This document shows, one piece after another, positions 51,324-60,302 of a DNA stretch of 64,000 nucleotides. Under the pieces are notes generated by a model, which worked only from the letters and a program-made list of their open reading frames with translations, did not search any database and was not told where the DNA came from. This DNA is from Nocardia sp. NBC_01327 (GTDB lineage: Bacteria; Actinomycetota; Actinomycetes; Mycobacteriales; Mycobacteriaceae). Position 1 is the stretch's first letter; every line of letters starts with the position of its first letter. The stretch spans positions 7,068,001 through 7,132,000 of the forward strand of contig NZ_CP108383.1 in assembly GCF_035958815.1 (NCBI RefSeq). Direction: 5' to 3'. A program made the position numbers and the translations under genes.

Positions 51324-52475
51324 TCAGACGATGGCGTTCACGCCGGTGAGGGCGCGGCCGATGAGCAGCTTCTGAATCTGGCTGGTGCCCTCGTACAGCG
51401 TGAGCACGCGCGCATCACGCAGGTACTTGGCGACCGGGTACTCGTCGATATAGCCGTAGCCGCCGAAGACCTGAATGGCATTGTTGGCGGCCTTGACCGC
51501 GGCCTCGCTGGCGAACAGCTTGGCCACCGACGCTTCGGTGCCGAACGGCTTACCGCGCTCCACCAGGTCGGCCACCCGCCAGGCGAGCAGCCGCGCCGCC
51601 TCGACCTCGACGGCGATATAGGCGAGCAGCTCCTGCACCAGCTGATACGAGGCGATGGGCTTGCCGAACTGCTCGCGCTCCCGAGCGTATTTCACCGAGG
51701 CTTCCAGGCAGCCGCGCGCGACGCCGACACAGCCGGCGGCAACACCCATGCGCCCCTTGTCGAGCGCGCCCATGGCGATCTTGAAGCCCTGGCCCTCGTC
51801 GCCGAGCCGGGCCGAATCGGGCACCCGCACCTGCTCCAGCACCAGTTCGGCGGTGGCCTGTCCGCGCAGGCCCAGCTTGCCCTTGATCTCAGTACGGGTG
51901 AATCCCGGCGCATCGGTCGGTACCAGGAAGGCGGTGACGCCCCGGGGCCCCGGCCCGCCGGTCCGCGCGAAGAAGATCGCGACATCGGCCCAGGTGCCAT
52001 TGGTGATGAACATCTTGGTGCCCGACAGCAGCCAATCATCGCCGTCCCGCACGGCTGTGGAGATCAGGCTGCCCGCATCCGATCCGGTACCGGGCTCGGT
52101 GAGCGCGAAGCACCCCAGCGCCTCCCCGGAACACAAGCGCGGCAACCATTCTCGCCGCTGCGCCTCGGTCCCGTAGGTCTTGATCGATTTGCCGACCAGC
52201 CCGAGCGATACCGAGACGATGCCGCGCACCGAACTGTCCCCGCGCCCGAGTTCCTCGAGCAGCAGGCAGTAATCGAGTGCGGTGCCGCCGGATCCGCCGT
52301 ACTCCTCGGGAATCTCGATGCCGAGAAATCCCATGGCGCCGAGCTTGCCGACAATGGCCAGGTCCACCGATTCGGCGCGATCCCAGGCGGCGGCGTACGG
52401 GACGACCTCTTTGTCCACCCAGGCGCGGGCGACCTCGCGCAGTTCGCGCTGCGATTCGTCGAGCTCGAAGTCCAT
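51324..52475 (-). CDS. Acyl-CoA dehydrogenase (first gene of the operon)
   Basis: 383 aa. Seen: CFALTEPGTGSDAGSLIST (about 123-141), GTKMFITNGTWADVAIFFAR, IKGKLGLRGQATAEL, and the C-terminal VFGGYGYIDEYPVAKYLRDA (about 342-361) with the catalytic-Glu region LYEGTSQIQ. Short- or branched-chain specificity is plausible but not decided. ATG at 52475 with GGAG 9 nt upstream. The operator pair for the divergent TetR gene starts only 17 bp upstream. Confidence 0.9.
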   Translation of the reverse strand: MDFELDESQRELREVARAWVDKEVVPYAAAWDRAESVDLAIVGKLGAMGFLGIEIPEEYGGSGGTALDYCLLLEELGRGDSSVRGIVSVSLGLVGKSIKTYGTEAQRREWLPRLCSGEALGCFALTEPGTGSDAGSLISTAVRDGDDWLLSGTKMFITNGTWADVAIFFARTGGPGPRGVTAFLVPTDAPGFTRTEIKGKLGLRGQATAELVLEQVRVPDSARLGDEGQGFKIAMGALDKGRMGVAAGCVGVARGCLEASVKYAREREQFGKPIASYQLVQELLAYIAVEVEAARLLAWRVADLVERGKPFGTEASVAKLFASEAAVKAANNAIQVFGGYGYIDEYPVAKYLRDARVLTLYEGTSQIQKLLIGRALTGVNAIV

Positions 52476-52491
52476 CGGTCATAGCTCCTAA

Positions 52492-52506
52492 CCGAACGTT
52501 GTTAGG
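52492..52506 (+). promoter_or_regulatory. TetR operator, site 1
   Basis: CCGAACGTTGTTAGG, an imperfect palindrome CCGAAC-N3-GTTAGG. A second copy in inverted orientation lies at 52526-52540. Confidence 0.65.
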
Positions 52507-52511
52507 TTAAT

Positions 52512-52572
52512 GACCCCGAAGTTATCCTAACGGTGTTCGGTTTTTCAAGGATCAAGTGATAACTTCGAGGTC
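52512..52572. repeat. 15-bp inverted repeat flanking TetR site 2
   Basis: GACCCCGAAGTTATC at 52512-52526 and GATAACTTCGAGGTC at 52558-52572 are inverse with one mismatch, separated by 31 bp. They enclose operator site 2 and sit between the divergent acyl-CoA dehydrogenase and TetR genes. Could be a second, different operator pair or a cruciform. Confidence 0.6.
52526..52540 (-). promoter_or_regulatory. TetR operator, site 2
   Basis: On the minus strand CCGAACACCGTTAGG, matching site 1 at 12 of 15 positions. The centres are 34 bp apart, about three helical turns. Confidence 0.65.
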
Positions 52573-52603
52573 AGCGGGGTGATCAATCAGGGAGGTGAGT
52601 CGA

Positions 52604-53236
52604 ATGGCGCGACCGAAGGTGCCACTGCTGAGCCGGGACCGCATTCGTGACGCCGCCCTGACCCTCATCGACCGCGACGGCCTGGCCGAGCTGTCCATGC
52701 GCAAACTCGCCGCCGAACTGGGCGTGCAGGCCGCCTCCCTCTACGGCCACTACCCCACCAAGGACGATGTGCTGGACGAGATCGCCGGCGGCATCATGGC
52801 CCGCGTCGACACCTCCGCCTTCGAACACGGCGACTGGCAGCACGGCCTCATGTCCTGGGCCCGCTCCTACCGCCAGGAGTTGGTCGCGCACCCCAACTTC
52901 GTCCCCTACCTCGCCGCGGGTCCCGGTAAGCGCGCGGAGAATCTCCGTCACGCCGACGCCGTCCACGGCGGCCTGGTGGGCGCGGGCTGGCCCCCGCGCG
53001 ATGCCACCATGATCGGCGCCGCCACCCGCTACCTGGTCATGGGCGCGACCATCGGCTCCTTCTCCCAGGGTTTCGTGGACGACGTGCAGGTCTACCGCGA
53101 TCGCTACCCCCACCTGGAACAGGCCCATCTACTGCGCGCCCGGGCCGACGAAATCGACTCCGAGAGTTTCGAATTGGCCTTGACCGCCTTCGTCGACGGA
53201 CTCACCGCCCGCTTCCCGGCCCGCACGCCGGAATAG
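52604..53236 (+). CDS. TetR-family transcriptional regulator
   Basis: 210 aa. N-terminal helix-turn-helix LSMRKLAAELGVQAASLYGH (about 31-50) typical of TetR; the C-terminal part resembles TetR_C ligand domains (ATRYLVMGATIGSFSQGF). ATG at 52604 with GGGAGG 8 nt upstream; an in-frame GTG at 52595 is too close to that site. Divergent from the five-gene acyl-CoA operon, with two operator-like palindromes between, so it is likely an acyl-CoA or acid-responsive repressor of that operon and of itself. Confidence 0.9.
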   Translation: MARPKVPLLSRDRIRDAALTLIDRDGLAELSMRKLAAELGVQAASLYGHYPTKDDVLDEIAGGIMARVDTSAFEHGDWQHGLMSWARSYRQELVAHPNFVPYLAAGPGKRAENLRHADAVHGGLVGAGWPPRDATMIGAATRYLVMGATIGSFSQGFVDDVQVYRDRYPHLEQAHLLRARADEIDSESFELALTAFVDGLTARFPARTPE

Positions 53237-53250
53237 GCGGCTCGCGGCGG

Positions 53251-54564
53251 TCAGACGCCTTCGCCGAGTTCCGGCGGTTCCGGAGCGGGGTAGAGGCTGT
53301 GGATGGTGAGAGCGGCTGCGAGCAAACGGGAATCGTGCGGATCGCTCGGGTCGAGGCCGGTCAGTTCGGCCACCCGGCGCAGGCGGTAGCTGAAGGTATT
53401 GGGGTGCACGTGCACCACCGCGGCGGCGGCCTTGCGGTCGGAGCCGTGCCGGATATGGGCGTCCAGGGTGTCGAACAGGTGGGCGTGCCCCAGGATCGGG
53501 GCAATGCGTTCGGCCAGTCGGTCCCGGGCGGGCCCGGGGCGGGTGAGCTGATATTCGAGCAGTAGGTCGTCGAGACGGTAGACGCCGGTGCGGCGGCCCA
53601 GCAGGCGGGCGAGTTCGGCGAGATCGGTGGTCTGCTGTGCCGCCCTGGGCAGATCGGCGCGGGTGCTGCCCGGGCATTCGGCAATGAAGACATCGACTCC
53701 GAACTGTTCGGCGAGGCTGGTCGCCAGGCGCTCGAAGGGAGCCACCCCGATCACGGAGGTGGGACGGGATCGGCTGGGCAGCAGGATGATTCCGTCCGAG
53801 CCGTCGAAGGTGTTGAGAGCCGTCGTGCCGATGAGCGAGTACAGGGTCTGCTGGAACTGCCGGATCCGGCGGCGGGTGACCATGGCGTCGGCCACCATGA
53901 TCAGCGGGCCCGGACGCAGATGCAGGGTGAGGACGTCATAGCGGTCCTCCAGCGCGATATCGGCCCGGGCGGCCAGCTCATCGACGGGTGCGCCGCGCAG
54001 CAGGGCCGCGCACAAGGCCCGGCGCGCTTCACGTTCCACGGTGTAGATGGACTGCTCCACGCCGGAGTGAACCTCCGAGATGATGATCGTGATGTGCATG
54101 AGCGCCTCGAGGATCCCCTGGCCGACCGCGGCGACGTCGGGCATCTCGTACGGTGCGGCGGTTCGGGCGATCTCGCCCCAGAGGTAGCTGGTGCCGCTGA
54201 ACAATCCGGTCATGAGCTGGCGCAGCGGAATCCGGTCCTCGGCGTGCCGCTCCACCACCGGCGTGACGTACTGCGCGACCTCCTCGGCCGTGACCATGCG
54301 CCCGTCCTCGACGGCACGGATGAACGCCATCGCACCCCCCAGCAGACTGGGCATGACATCGGCGAAATGATCCTCGGGCAGATCCTCCAGGCCGGGAACC
54401 GCCGCCAGCGCGGCGTCGAACATGCCCGCGGCGATCTCGGGGAGCCGCGGCGACAGTCGGTCGAAGATGGGCGAGGAATCACCCGAGCGGGCAGCGAGGG
54501 CGAACATCTGCCGATTGTTACCGAGAACAGACTCGAGCACCACCGATTGTGTTCGAGATACCAA
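53251..54564 (-). CDS. PucR-family transcriptional regulator
   Basis: 437 aa. N-terminal sensor region without recognised motif (about 1-180), a central GGDEF-like domain as in CdaR/PucR proteins (about 200-330), and a C-terminal PucR helix-turn-helix with AAAVVHVHPNTFSYRLRRVA (about 384-403). Regulators of this type respond to small molecules. Start uncertain: TTG 54564 or GTG 54543. It is divergent from the P450/wax-synthase operon and may control it; the word ATTGGTATCTCG at its start recurs upstream of nltA. Confidence 0.82.
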   Translation of the reverse strand: MVSRTQSVVLESVLGNNRQMFALAARSGDSSPIFDRLSPRLPEIAAGMFDAALAAVPGLEDLPEDHFADVMPSLLGGAMAFIRAVEDGRMVTAEEVAQYVTPVVERHAEDRIPLRQLMTGLFSGTSYLWGEIARTAAPYEMPDVAAVGQGILEALMHITIIISEVHSGVEQSIYTVEREARRALCAALLRGAPVDELAARADIALEDRYDVLTLHLRPGPLIMVADAMVTRRRIRQFQQTLYSLIGTTALNTFDGSDGIILLPSRSRPTSVIGVAPFERLATSLAEQFGVDVFIAECPGSTRADLPRAAQQTTDLAELARLLGRRTGVYRLDDLLLEYQLTRPGPARDRLAERIAPILGHAHLFDTLDAHIRHGSDRKAAAAVVHVHPNTFSYRLRRVAELTGLDPSDPHDSRLLAAALTIHSLYPAPEPPELGEGV

Positions 54565-54734
54565 TGCACATGCCCGTGCCTATCTCGCCACGTCGATTTC
54601 CGATTTTCCAAGGGGTGCAGTATCTTTCGGTCACATTCCCGAAACATTACTCTCGCGAGACCATATCGGGCAGCCGCGATTGTCACCGAATACAAAGCGA
54701 TACTTCATCTTTCGCGGTCCACGCCATTCGCGGT

Positions 54735-54740
54735 TAAGCT
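54735..54740 (+). promoter_or_regulatory. -10 box of a leaderless promoter for the P450 gene
   Basis: TAAGCT, 7 nt before the GTG at 54748. Confidence 0.6.
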
Positions 54741-54747
54741 CCGATTC

Positions 54748-56103
54748 GTGCCCCTATCGACATCTCGAATGCTGTCCGTGGACGATCTGCCGGGGCCCAA
54801 AGGATGGCCGCTGCTGGGCAATCTGCCGCAGCTGACACCCGCCCGGCTGCACCGCCAATTCGATTCCTGGTGTGACGAATACGGGTTGATGTACCGGGTC
54901 CGGATGGCCGGCCAGCGGATCGTGGTGGTGAGCGATCCCGAGCTCAATCGCGAGATCCTGCGCAACCGTCCGGGCGGCTTCCGGCGGCAGTCGTCCATCG
55001 AGTCGGTCATGGACGAGATGGGGTCCAACGGACTGTTCTCCCTGGAGGGCGAGGCCTGGCGCCGCCGCCGCAAGCTGGCCATGCCCGCCTTCAATGCCAC
55101 CCACCTGCGCGGCTTCCAGCCCAGCCTGGAGGCCATTACCGAACGCCTGCGGCAACGCTGGGAAGACCGCTCGCCCGATGATGTGCGCGCCGAATTGACC
55201 CGCTACACAGTCGATGTCACCGCCAAGCTGACCTTCGACTACGACATCAACACCCTCGAGCAGTCCGGCGATGTGATCCAGCGCCATCTGGAGTTGATCT
55301 TCCCCATCCTGAATCGGCGACTCGGCATGCCGTTCCCGTACTGGCGCTATGTCAAGCTGCCCGACGACCGGGCCCTGGACCGGGCGCTGGCGGCGCTGCG
55401 GCAGGATCTGACCGCGGTCATCGCCCGCGCCCGCACGAATCTCCCCGAGCAGCCCACGAATTTCATCGAGGCCCTGCTGCTGGCGCAGGACGGCGGCGAG
55501 TTCACCGATGCGGAGCTGTTCGCCGAGGCCCTCACGATTCTCATCGCGGGCCAGGACACCACCAGCAATGCCATGGCCTGGCTGCTCTACCACCTGGCCG
55601 GGAATCCCGCGGCGCAGCAGCGCATTCGGGAGGAGGTCGCTCAGATTCCCTCGGTCCTGGATCGGCAGCCGTATCTGGAGGCGGTCGCGGCGGAATCCAT
55701 GCGACTGCAGCCCACCACTCCCCTGCTCGCCATGGAGGCGATCGAGGACACCACGATCGACGGAGTGTCGGTCCCGGCCGGAACCTGGGTGATCGTCAAT
55801 GTCCGGCATGCCGGGTTGCAAGCGCAGAACTTCAGCGCACCACTGACTTTCGATCCCGACCGCTGGCTGCGTGAGGGCCCGGGCAATCACCGGCCCGATA
55901 CCGCCCTGCCCTTCGGCTCCGGTCCCCGGTTCTGCCCGGGGCGCGGGCTGGCCATGCTCGAGATCAAGAGCGTCACCAGCATGGTGTGCCGCAATTTCGA
56001 CCTCAGCCTGCCGCCGGATGCCGAACCGCCCAGTGACCGTTTCCATTTCGCCGTCATCCCGACCGGCATGCGAGTGAACGTCACTCCCCGCACCGTCCCC
56101 TGA
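54748..56103 (+). CDS. Cytochrome P450 monooxygenase
   Basis: 451 aa. I-helix oxygen-binding AGQDTTSN (about 268-275), K-helix ExxR as ESMR (about 315-318), and heme motif FGSGPRFCPG with Cys396. No membrane anchor seen, so soluble as in most bacterial P450s. Start chosen as the GTG at 54748, 7 nt after TAAGCT; an ATG at 54769 is the alternative, and an open frame runs far upstream without meaning. A wax ester synthase gene follows after 18 bp, so the substrate may be a fatty acyl compound. Redox partners are not in the window. Confidence 0.92.
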   Translation: MPLSTSRMLSVDDLPGPKGWPLLGNLPQLTPARLHRQFDSWCDEYGLMYRVRMAGQRIVVVSDPELNREILRNRPGGFRRQSSIESVMDEMGSNGLFSLEGEAWRRRRKLAMPAFNATHLRGFQPSLEAITERLRQRWEDRSPDDVRAELTRYTVDVTAKLTFDYDINTLEQSGDVIQRHLELIFPILNRRLGMPFPYWRYVKLPDDRALDRALAALRQDLTAVIARARTNLPEQPTNFIEALLLAQDGGEFTDAELFAEALTILIAGQDTTSNAMAWLLYHLAGNPAAQQRIREEVAQIPSVLDRQPYLEAVAAESMRLQPTTPLLAMEAIEDTTIDGVSVPAGTWVIVNVRHAGLQAQNFSAPLTFDPDRWLREGPGNHRPDTALPFGSGPRFCPGRGLAMLEIKSVTSMVCRNFDLSLPPDAEPPSDRFHFAVIPTGMRVNVTPRTVP

Positions 56104-56121
56104 CCACGAAAGAGGCCTCGC

Positions 56122-57528
56122 ATGGCGATCAAGCGGCTCTCCGCGACCGACGGCATCTGGCTGTCCCTGGAATCCCCCGAAATGCCGATGCATATCGGAT
56201 TCCTGCTCGAATTCACCGTCCCGGACGGCGACGCGGCCCTGTTCGTGCGGCGCTGGCGCGCACAGGTTGTCGCGCCGATGGCCGTCCCGCCGCCGTGGAA
56301 TCTGGTGCCGGTCGGCGGTCCGCTGACCCGGCTGGTGGCCCTCATGCGGGAAACCGCCGAGGTCGATCCGGCCGACCACATTCGCACCTGGCAGCTCACT
56401 CGCCCCGGCGACCGCCGGGAACTCACCGATCTGGCCGCGCGTATCCACCGCGAGCAATTGAATATGACCCGGCCGCCGTGGGAGATTCATCTGGTCGAGG
56501 GCCTGGCGGCGGACCGCTTCGCCCTCATTCTCAAGGTGCATCACAGCCTGTTCGACGGCGCCACGATCATGCGGCTGTTCACCGACACCTTCTCGGCGGA
56601 TCCGGCCGATCGCGATACACCGCACCTGTTCAGCATCGGACGCGTGAATCCGGCTGCGCCGGAGCGGGTTCCGGGCACGGGACGGGTCCGGGCACTGCTC
56701 GCGACGCTGCGGGGCCTGCTCGATCTGCTGCGCGGCATCGGTGCGGCGGCCCGCGACGCCGTGCGCCGTGCCCGGGGCAAGACCACGGCCCAGCGGGCCT
56801 ACCGGCAACCGGCATCGATCTTCGACGGCCCGATCACCGGCCGCCGCGATCTCTCGCTGCGCCGCTACGAGCTCGGCCGATTCAAACGGCTGGCCAGGGC
56901 GGCGGACTGCACGATCAACGACATCGTGCTGTACCTGGTCGGCACGGCACTGCGCACCTATCTCACCGCAAACGCGGAACTGCCGGACCGCCCCCTCACC
57001 GCGGGTGTCCCGGTGGACCTGCGCGAGGGTGATGACGATCGAGTCGGCACCCGCGCGGGCATGATGTTCACCGCCCTCGCCACCGATATCGCCGACCCGG
57101 CGGAACGCCTCGCCGCGGTCCGCGCGTCCATCCGCGAGGCGAAGCAGGAAATGGCGGCCATGCCGCCGAATACCGTGATCGGCTACGGCCTGGCCGTCAC
57201 CCTGCCGTGGATCATGGGTCTCACCTGGGGCCGCACCGATACCCCGGCCTCCCATCCGATGGGCATCTCCAATGTGCCCGGACCGCGGAATCCGCTGTAC
57301 TGGAACGGCGCCCGACTCGAGTCGCTCTACCCGATCTCGCTGCTGATGCACGGCAACCCGTTCAATGTCACCTGCCTCGGCTACCTCGACGCACTGCATT
57401 TCGGCGTATTGGGCGCCGCCGACAAGCTGCCCCCGATGGAATACCTGACGGGCGCTCTGGATGCCGCCCTCGACGAACTGACCGGACTGCTGCTGCCCGA
57501 GGAGTACACCCTGCCGTCGGCGGGATGA
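56122..57528 (+). CDS. Wax ester synthase/diacylglycerol acyltransferase (WS/DGAT)
   Basis: 468 aa. Bifunctional O-acyltransferase that moves acyl-CoA onto diacylglycerol or a fatty alcohol, making storage lipid. Active site HHSLFDG (about 137-143), the family HHxxxDG. Also seen: PLTAGVPVDLR and NVPGP blocks of the C-terminal DUF1298 half. The first residues MAIKRLSATDGIWL are typical. ATG at 56122 with GAAAGAGG upstream. Co-transcribed with the P450 and closed by a strong terminator. Confidence 0.92.
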   Translation: MAIKRLSATDGIWLSLESPEMPMHIGFLLEFTVPDGDAALFVRRWRAQVVAPMAVPPPWNLVPVGGPLTRLVALMRETAEVDPADHIRTWQLTRPGDRRELTDLAARIHREQLNMTRPPWEIHLVEGLAADRFALILKVHHSLFDGATIMRLFTDTFSADPADRDTPHLFSIGRVNPAAPERVPGTGRVRALLATLRGLLDLLRGIGAAARDAVRRARGKTTAQRAYRQPASIFDGPITGRRDLSLRRYELGRFKRLARAADCTINDIVLYLVGTALRTYLTANAELPDRPLTAGVPVDLREGDDDRVGTRAGMMFTALATDIADPAERLAAVRASIREAKQEMAAMPPNTVIGYGLAVTLPWIMGLTWGRTDTPASHPMGISNVPGPRNPLYWNGARLESLYPISLLMHGNPFNVTCLGYLDALHFGVLGAADKLPPMEYLTGALDAALDELTGLLLPEEYTLPSAG

Positions 57529-57535
57529 GCCGAAA

Positions 57536-57576
57536 GCAGAGCGCTCCCGGTCCTTTCCGGACCGGGAGCGCTCTGC
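57536..57576. terminator. Bidirectional terminator
   Basis: GCAGAGCGCTCCCGGTCC and its perfect inverse, an 18-bp stem with a 5-nt loop, between the convergent WS/DGAT and OleD-like genes. Followed by TTT on the plus strand. Confidence 0.9.
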
Positions 57577-57591
57577 GTTTCAGCTGAAGTG

Positions 57592-58614
57592 TCAGGACGG
57601 GAGTGCGGAAAGGCCGCCGATGGATTTCGCCCAGTCCACGTAGCGATCCATGCCCTCGCGCAGGGAAACCGTGGGGGCATAGCCGAAATCGCTGCGGGCG
57701 GCGGTGGTGTCGTAGGTGTTCGACACCGTGAGGGCGGCGACGGTCCAGCTGGACAGCGGCGGGGCGATGCGCGATTGCAGGCCCGGGATCTTCCAGATGG
57801 TGTCGAAGACCGCAATAACGGTGTCCAGCACCGGTTTCGGAATCGTCCGGGTGGGCGGCGCCAGATCGAAGGCGGTCGCCAGGTCGCGGGCGAAGCCCCA
57901 CAGATCGACGTCTTCGGCATCGGCCAGGAAGTACGGCTTACCTGCCACGGCATCGGACCGGGAGGCCTGGACACAGGCGCGGGCGGCGTGCTCGCAGTAG
58001 GTCATAGAGATCAGCACCGGCTTACCGCCCGACAGATCCGGCAGGCGTCCCGAGGCGATCTTGTTGAGCAGCAACGTCATCCAGCCACCCGAGCGCGGAC
58101 CCCAGATCATGCGGGGACGCAGCGCGCAGGTGGTGAAGTCCGGTCCGTTTGCCGCCAGCACCTCGCGCTCGGCAATCGCCTTGGTCTCGACGTAGTAGCT
58201 CTTGGGATTGCGCACATACGGTTCGGACTCGTCGACGCCGAAACGGTCGCGATCGTATTCGGTGGCCACGCTGGGACTGCTGACGAAGACGAAGCGCCCC
58301 GCGCCGCCGGTGCGGGCGGCATCCATCAGACGCCGGGTGCCCACGACATTGGCCTCCCAGAACTGGTCACGATGACCGGTCTCGGCCACCCGCCCGGCAC
58401 TGTGATGCACCACGTCCACCCCCTTGCAGGCCGCGGCGAGCGACTCGGCATCGCCGAGATCACCGTGCACGATCTCGACGTCGGGCAGCGATCGCAGGTA
58501 GCCGAGATCGCCGGTGGGCCTGGCGAGTACGCGCACCTCGTCGCCCGCCTCGAGAGCCTGGTCGACAATGTGGCTGCCGAGGAATCCGGTGGCGCCGGTG
58601 ACGAGAACTTTCAT
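57592..58614 (-). CDS. nltD: OleD-like 2-alkyl-3-oxoacid reductase (NltD type)
   Basis: 340 aa extended SDR/3-beta-HSD family. NAD(P) motif TGATGFLG (about 6-13), catalytic YVETK (about 145-149), and Ser in FVSSPSVA. In the Ole pathway it reduces the 2-alkyl-3-ketoacid to a 2-alkyl-3-hydroxyacid before lactonisation; called NltD in nocardiolactone and LstD in lipstatin clusters. The ATG overlaps the NltC stop by 4 bp. Last gene of the operon. The general alternative call is NAD-dependent epimerase. Confidence 0.82.
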   Translation of the reverse strand: MKVLVTGATGFLGSHIVDQALEAGDEVRVLARPTGDLGYLRSLPDVEIVHGDLGDAESLAAACKGVDVVHHSAGRVAETGHRDQFWEANVVGTRRLMDAARTGGAGRFVFVSSPSVATEYDRDRFGVDESEPYVRNPKSYYVETKAIAEREVLAANGPDFTTCALRPRMIWGPRSGGWMTLLLNKIASGRLPDLSGGKPVLISMTYCEHAARACVQASRSDAVAGKPYFLADAEDVDLWGFARDLATAFDLAPPTRTIPKPVLDTVIAVFDTIWKIPGLQSRIAPPLSSWTVAALTVSNTYDTTAARSDFGYAPTVSLREGMDRYVDWAKSIGGLSALPS

Positions 58615-60302
58615 CGCGGGGTTCCTTCACTGTCGTAGCCGAGCCGCGCGCCGGCCCAACCGGCGAGCTCCTCCCGGCCGATCTTGGCGTTGTGCCGGAT
58701 GTCGACCGGAAATCCGCTGTGCCGCAGGAAGGTCCGAATCGGCGCGGTGACGGCGCGAGATTCGGCCAGGCGCAACAGTTCCCGTTCGATGCGCGGGGAT
58801 TCGGCGGGGTCGACGCCTGCGCGCAGTTCGTAGCAGAGCACCGGCACCTGCGCATCCGCCCGGCCGACACCGACCAGCGCGCTGCGGTGCACATCAGGGT
58901 GTGCGGTAAAGATCTGCTCGCACTGCACCGTGAACAGGTCCCCGGCGCTGGTGCGCACCCGCTGGGAGATGCGGCCGCAGAACCACAGCCGGCCCTGATC
59001 GTCCTGCCGGGCGAGGTCACCGATGCGATGCCAGCGACGGACCGTGCCGTCCGGAAGCCGCTCCTCGATCTTGGCGCGCGCATCGGCGGCCGGATTGCGG
59101 TGGTAGGCGGCGCTGACCTGCGCTCCGGTCGCGGCGATCTCGCCGATTTCGCCGGGCTCGACCTCCAGATCTTCGGTCCAGAAAGGGATTTCGGCATCGG
59201 TGATGCGAATGATCCGCACCCGGGTGTCGCTCTCCGATTCCGGCAGTGGCCTGCCCACGCACGTGCCCGCCCCATCGCGGGTCCGGTCCTGCAGCCCTTC
59301 GAGCTCCGACCACTCCAGCGTGGTGAGCGGAAGCGCCTCGGTCGCCCCGTATGTGGTGAAGACCTGCGCCTGCGGACCGAGCGCACGTCGCACATCTGCC
59401 AGCGAGTCCAGATTCGCGGGCGCACCCATGGAAATGACCGTGGTCAGACTGGACAATTCGATTCCCGTCCGCCGCAGATACGCGCCGAGCGGGGCGAGCA
59501 GCGCGGGCGATGCGGTCAGATCGGTGACCTGGAAGCGACGCGCCACCTCGGCGAGCAGTGCGGGATCGGCCTGCGACACCCGCACCGGATCCACCGGGCC
59601 GAGCACCACGTGCGCACCCTGCAGCAGATCGAAGAGCCCGAACAGCGGAACGGTCGCCAGTGAGACGAAACCGTCTGCGCGCCCGTGTAAGTCGGCGACC
59701 ACCCGCAGTGAGGCGGCGAAGCCCGCGCGGGTGAACTCCACCCCCTTGGCCGGGCCCGTACTGCCGGTGGTGAACGCGATCATCAGCAGATCCCCAGGCG
59801 CATGCGCGACCGTGACCGGCTCACCATTGCGCTTCGCGAGCTGCCCCAGCGTGTAACCGCCCCAGTAGGAGCGCCGCCCCGCGGTGACATGCACCCGCAC
59901 CGTGCGGAAGGTGCGCCGCGCGGCGATCCGGATGAGGTGCGCGAGCGGAATGCCGATGAACGCCTCCGCGCCGACACTGCGGAAACAGTGCAGCATGCGT
60001 TGCACGCCCATGCCCGGATCCACCACCACCGGCACCGCGCCGACCCTGAACAGTGCGAAGATCACCGCGAACAGATCCGGCTCCGGCCGGACCATCACAA
60101 TCGTCTTGACGCCCTTGCCGATTCCGATATCGGTGAATGCCCGCGCATAGGCGTCGATCCGCTCGCCGAGCTCGCGAAAGGTCAGCGCCTCGAAGTCCGC
60201 TCCGTCCGCCGCGCCGGTCCGATGGCTGACGGCAGGCAATTCCGCGTACTTCTCGAGCTGCCGCGCCAACTGCACGTCCGGATCATCGAGTACCGCGCTC
60301 AC
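58611..60302 (-). CDS. nltC: OleC-like beta-lactone synthetase (NltC type)
   Basis: 563 aa ANL-superfamily enzyme. P-loop FTTGSTGPAKGVEF (about 193-206), YGATEALPLT (about 319-328), and the fatty-acid-enzyme-like C-terminus with a Lys in RHNAKIGREELA (about 541-552). OleC enzymes adenylate a 2-alkyl-3-hydroxyacid and close it to a beta-lactone rather than making a CoA ester. The distinguishing evidence here is context, between OleA-type and OleD-type genes. GTG at 60302 overlaps NltB by GTGA; an upstream ATG in frame is not needed. Confidence 0.82.
   Translation of the reverse strand: MSAVLDDPDVQLARQLEKYAELPAVSHRTGAADGADFEALTFRELGERIDAYARAFTDIGIGKGVKTIVMVRPEPDLFAVIFALFRVGAVPVVVDPGMGVQRMLHCFRSVGAEAFIGIPLAHLIRIAARRTFRTVRVHVTAGRRSYWGGYTLGQLAKRNGEPVTVAHAPGDLLMIAFTTGSTGPAKGVEFTRAGFAASLRVVADLHGRADGFVSLATVPLFGLFDLLQGAHVVLGPVDPVRVSQADPALLAEVARRFQVTDLTASPALLAPLGAYLRRTGIELSSLTTVISMGAPANLDSLADVRRALGPQAQVFTTYGATEALPLTTLEWSELEGLQDRTRDGAGTCVGRPLPESESDTRVRIIRITDAEIPFWTEDLEVEPGEIGEIAATGAQVSAAYHRNPAADARAKIEERLPDGTVRRWHRIGDLARQDDQGRLWFCGRISQRVRTSAGDLFTVQCEQIFTAHPDVHRSALVGVGRADAQVPVLCYELRAGVDPAESPRIERELLRLAESRAVTAPIRTFLRHSGFPVDIRHNAKIGREELAGWAGARLGYDSEGTPR

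Noticed and set aside
54754..57399. Long open frame of 881 codons on the minus strand
   Set aside because: It lies antisense to the P450 and WS/DGAT genes, whose motifs are intact. The antisense translation has no recognisable domain; long antisense frames are common in DNA this GC-rich.
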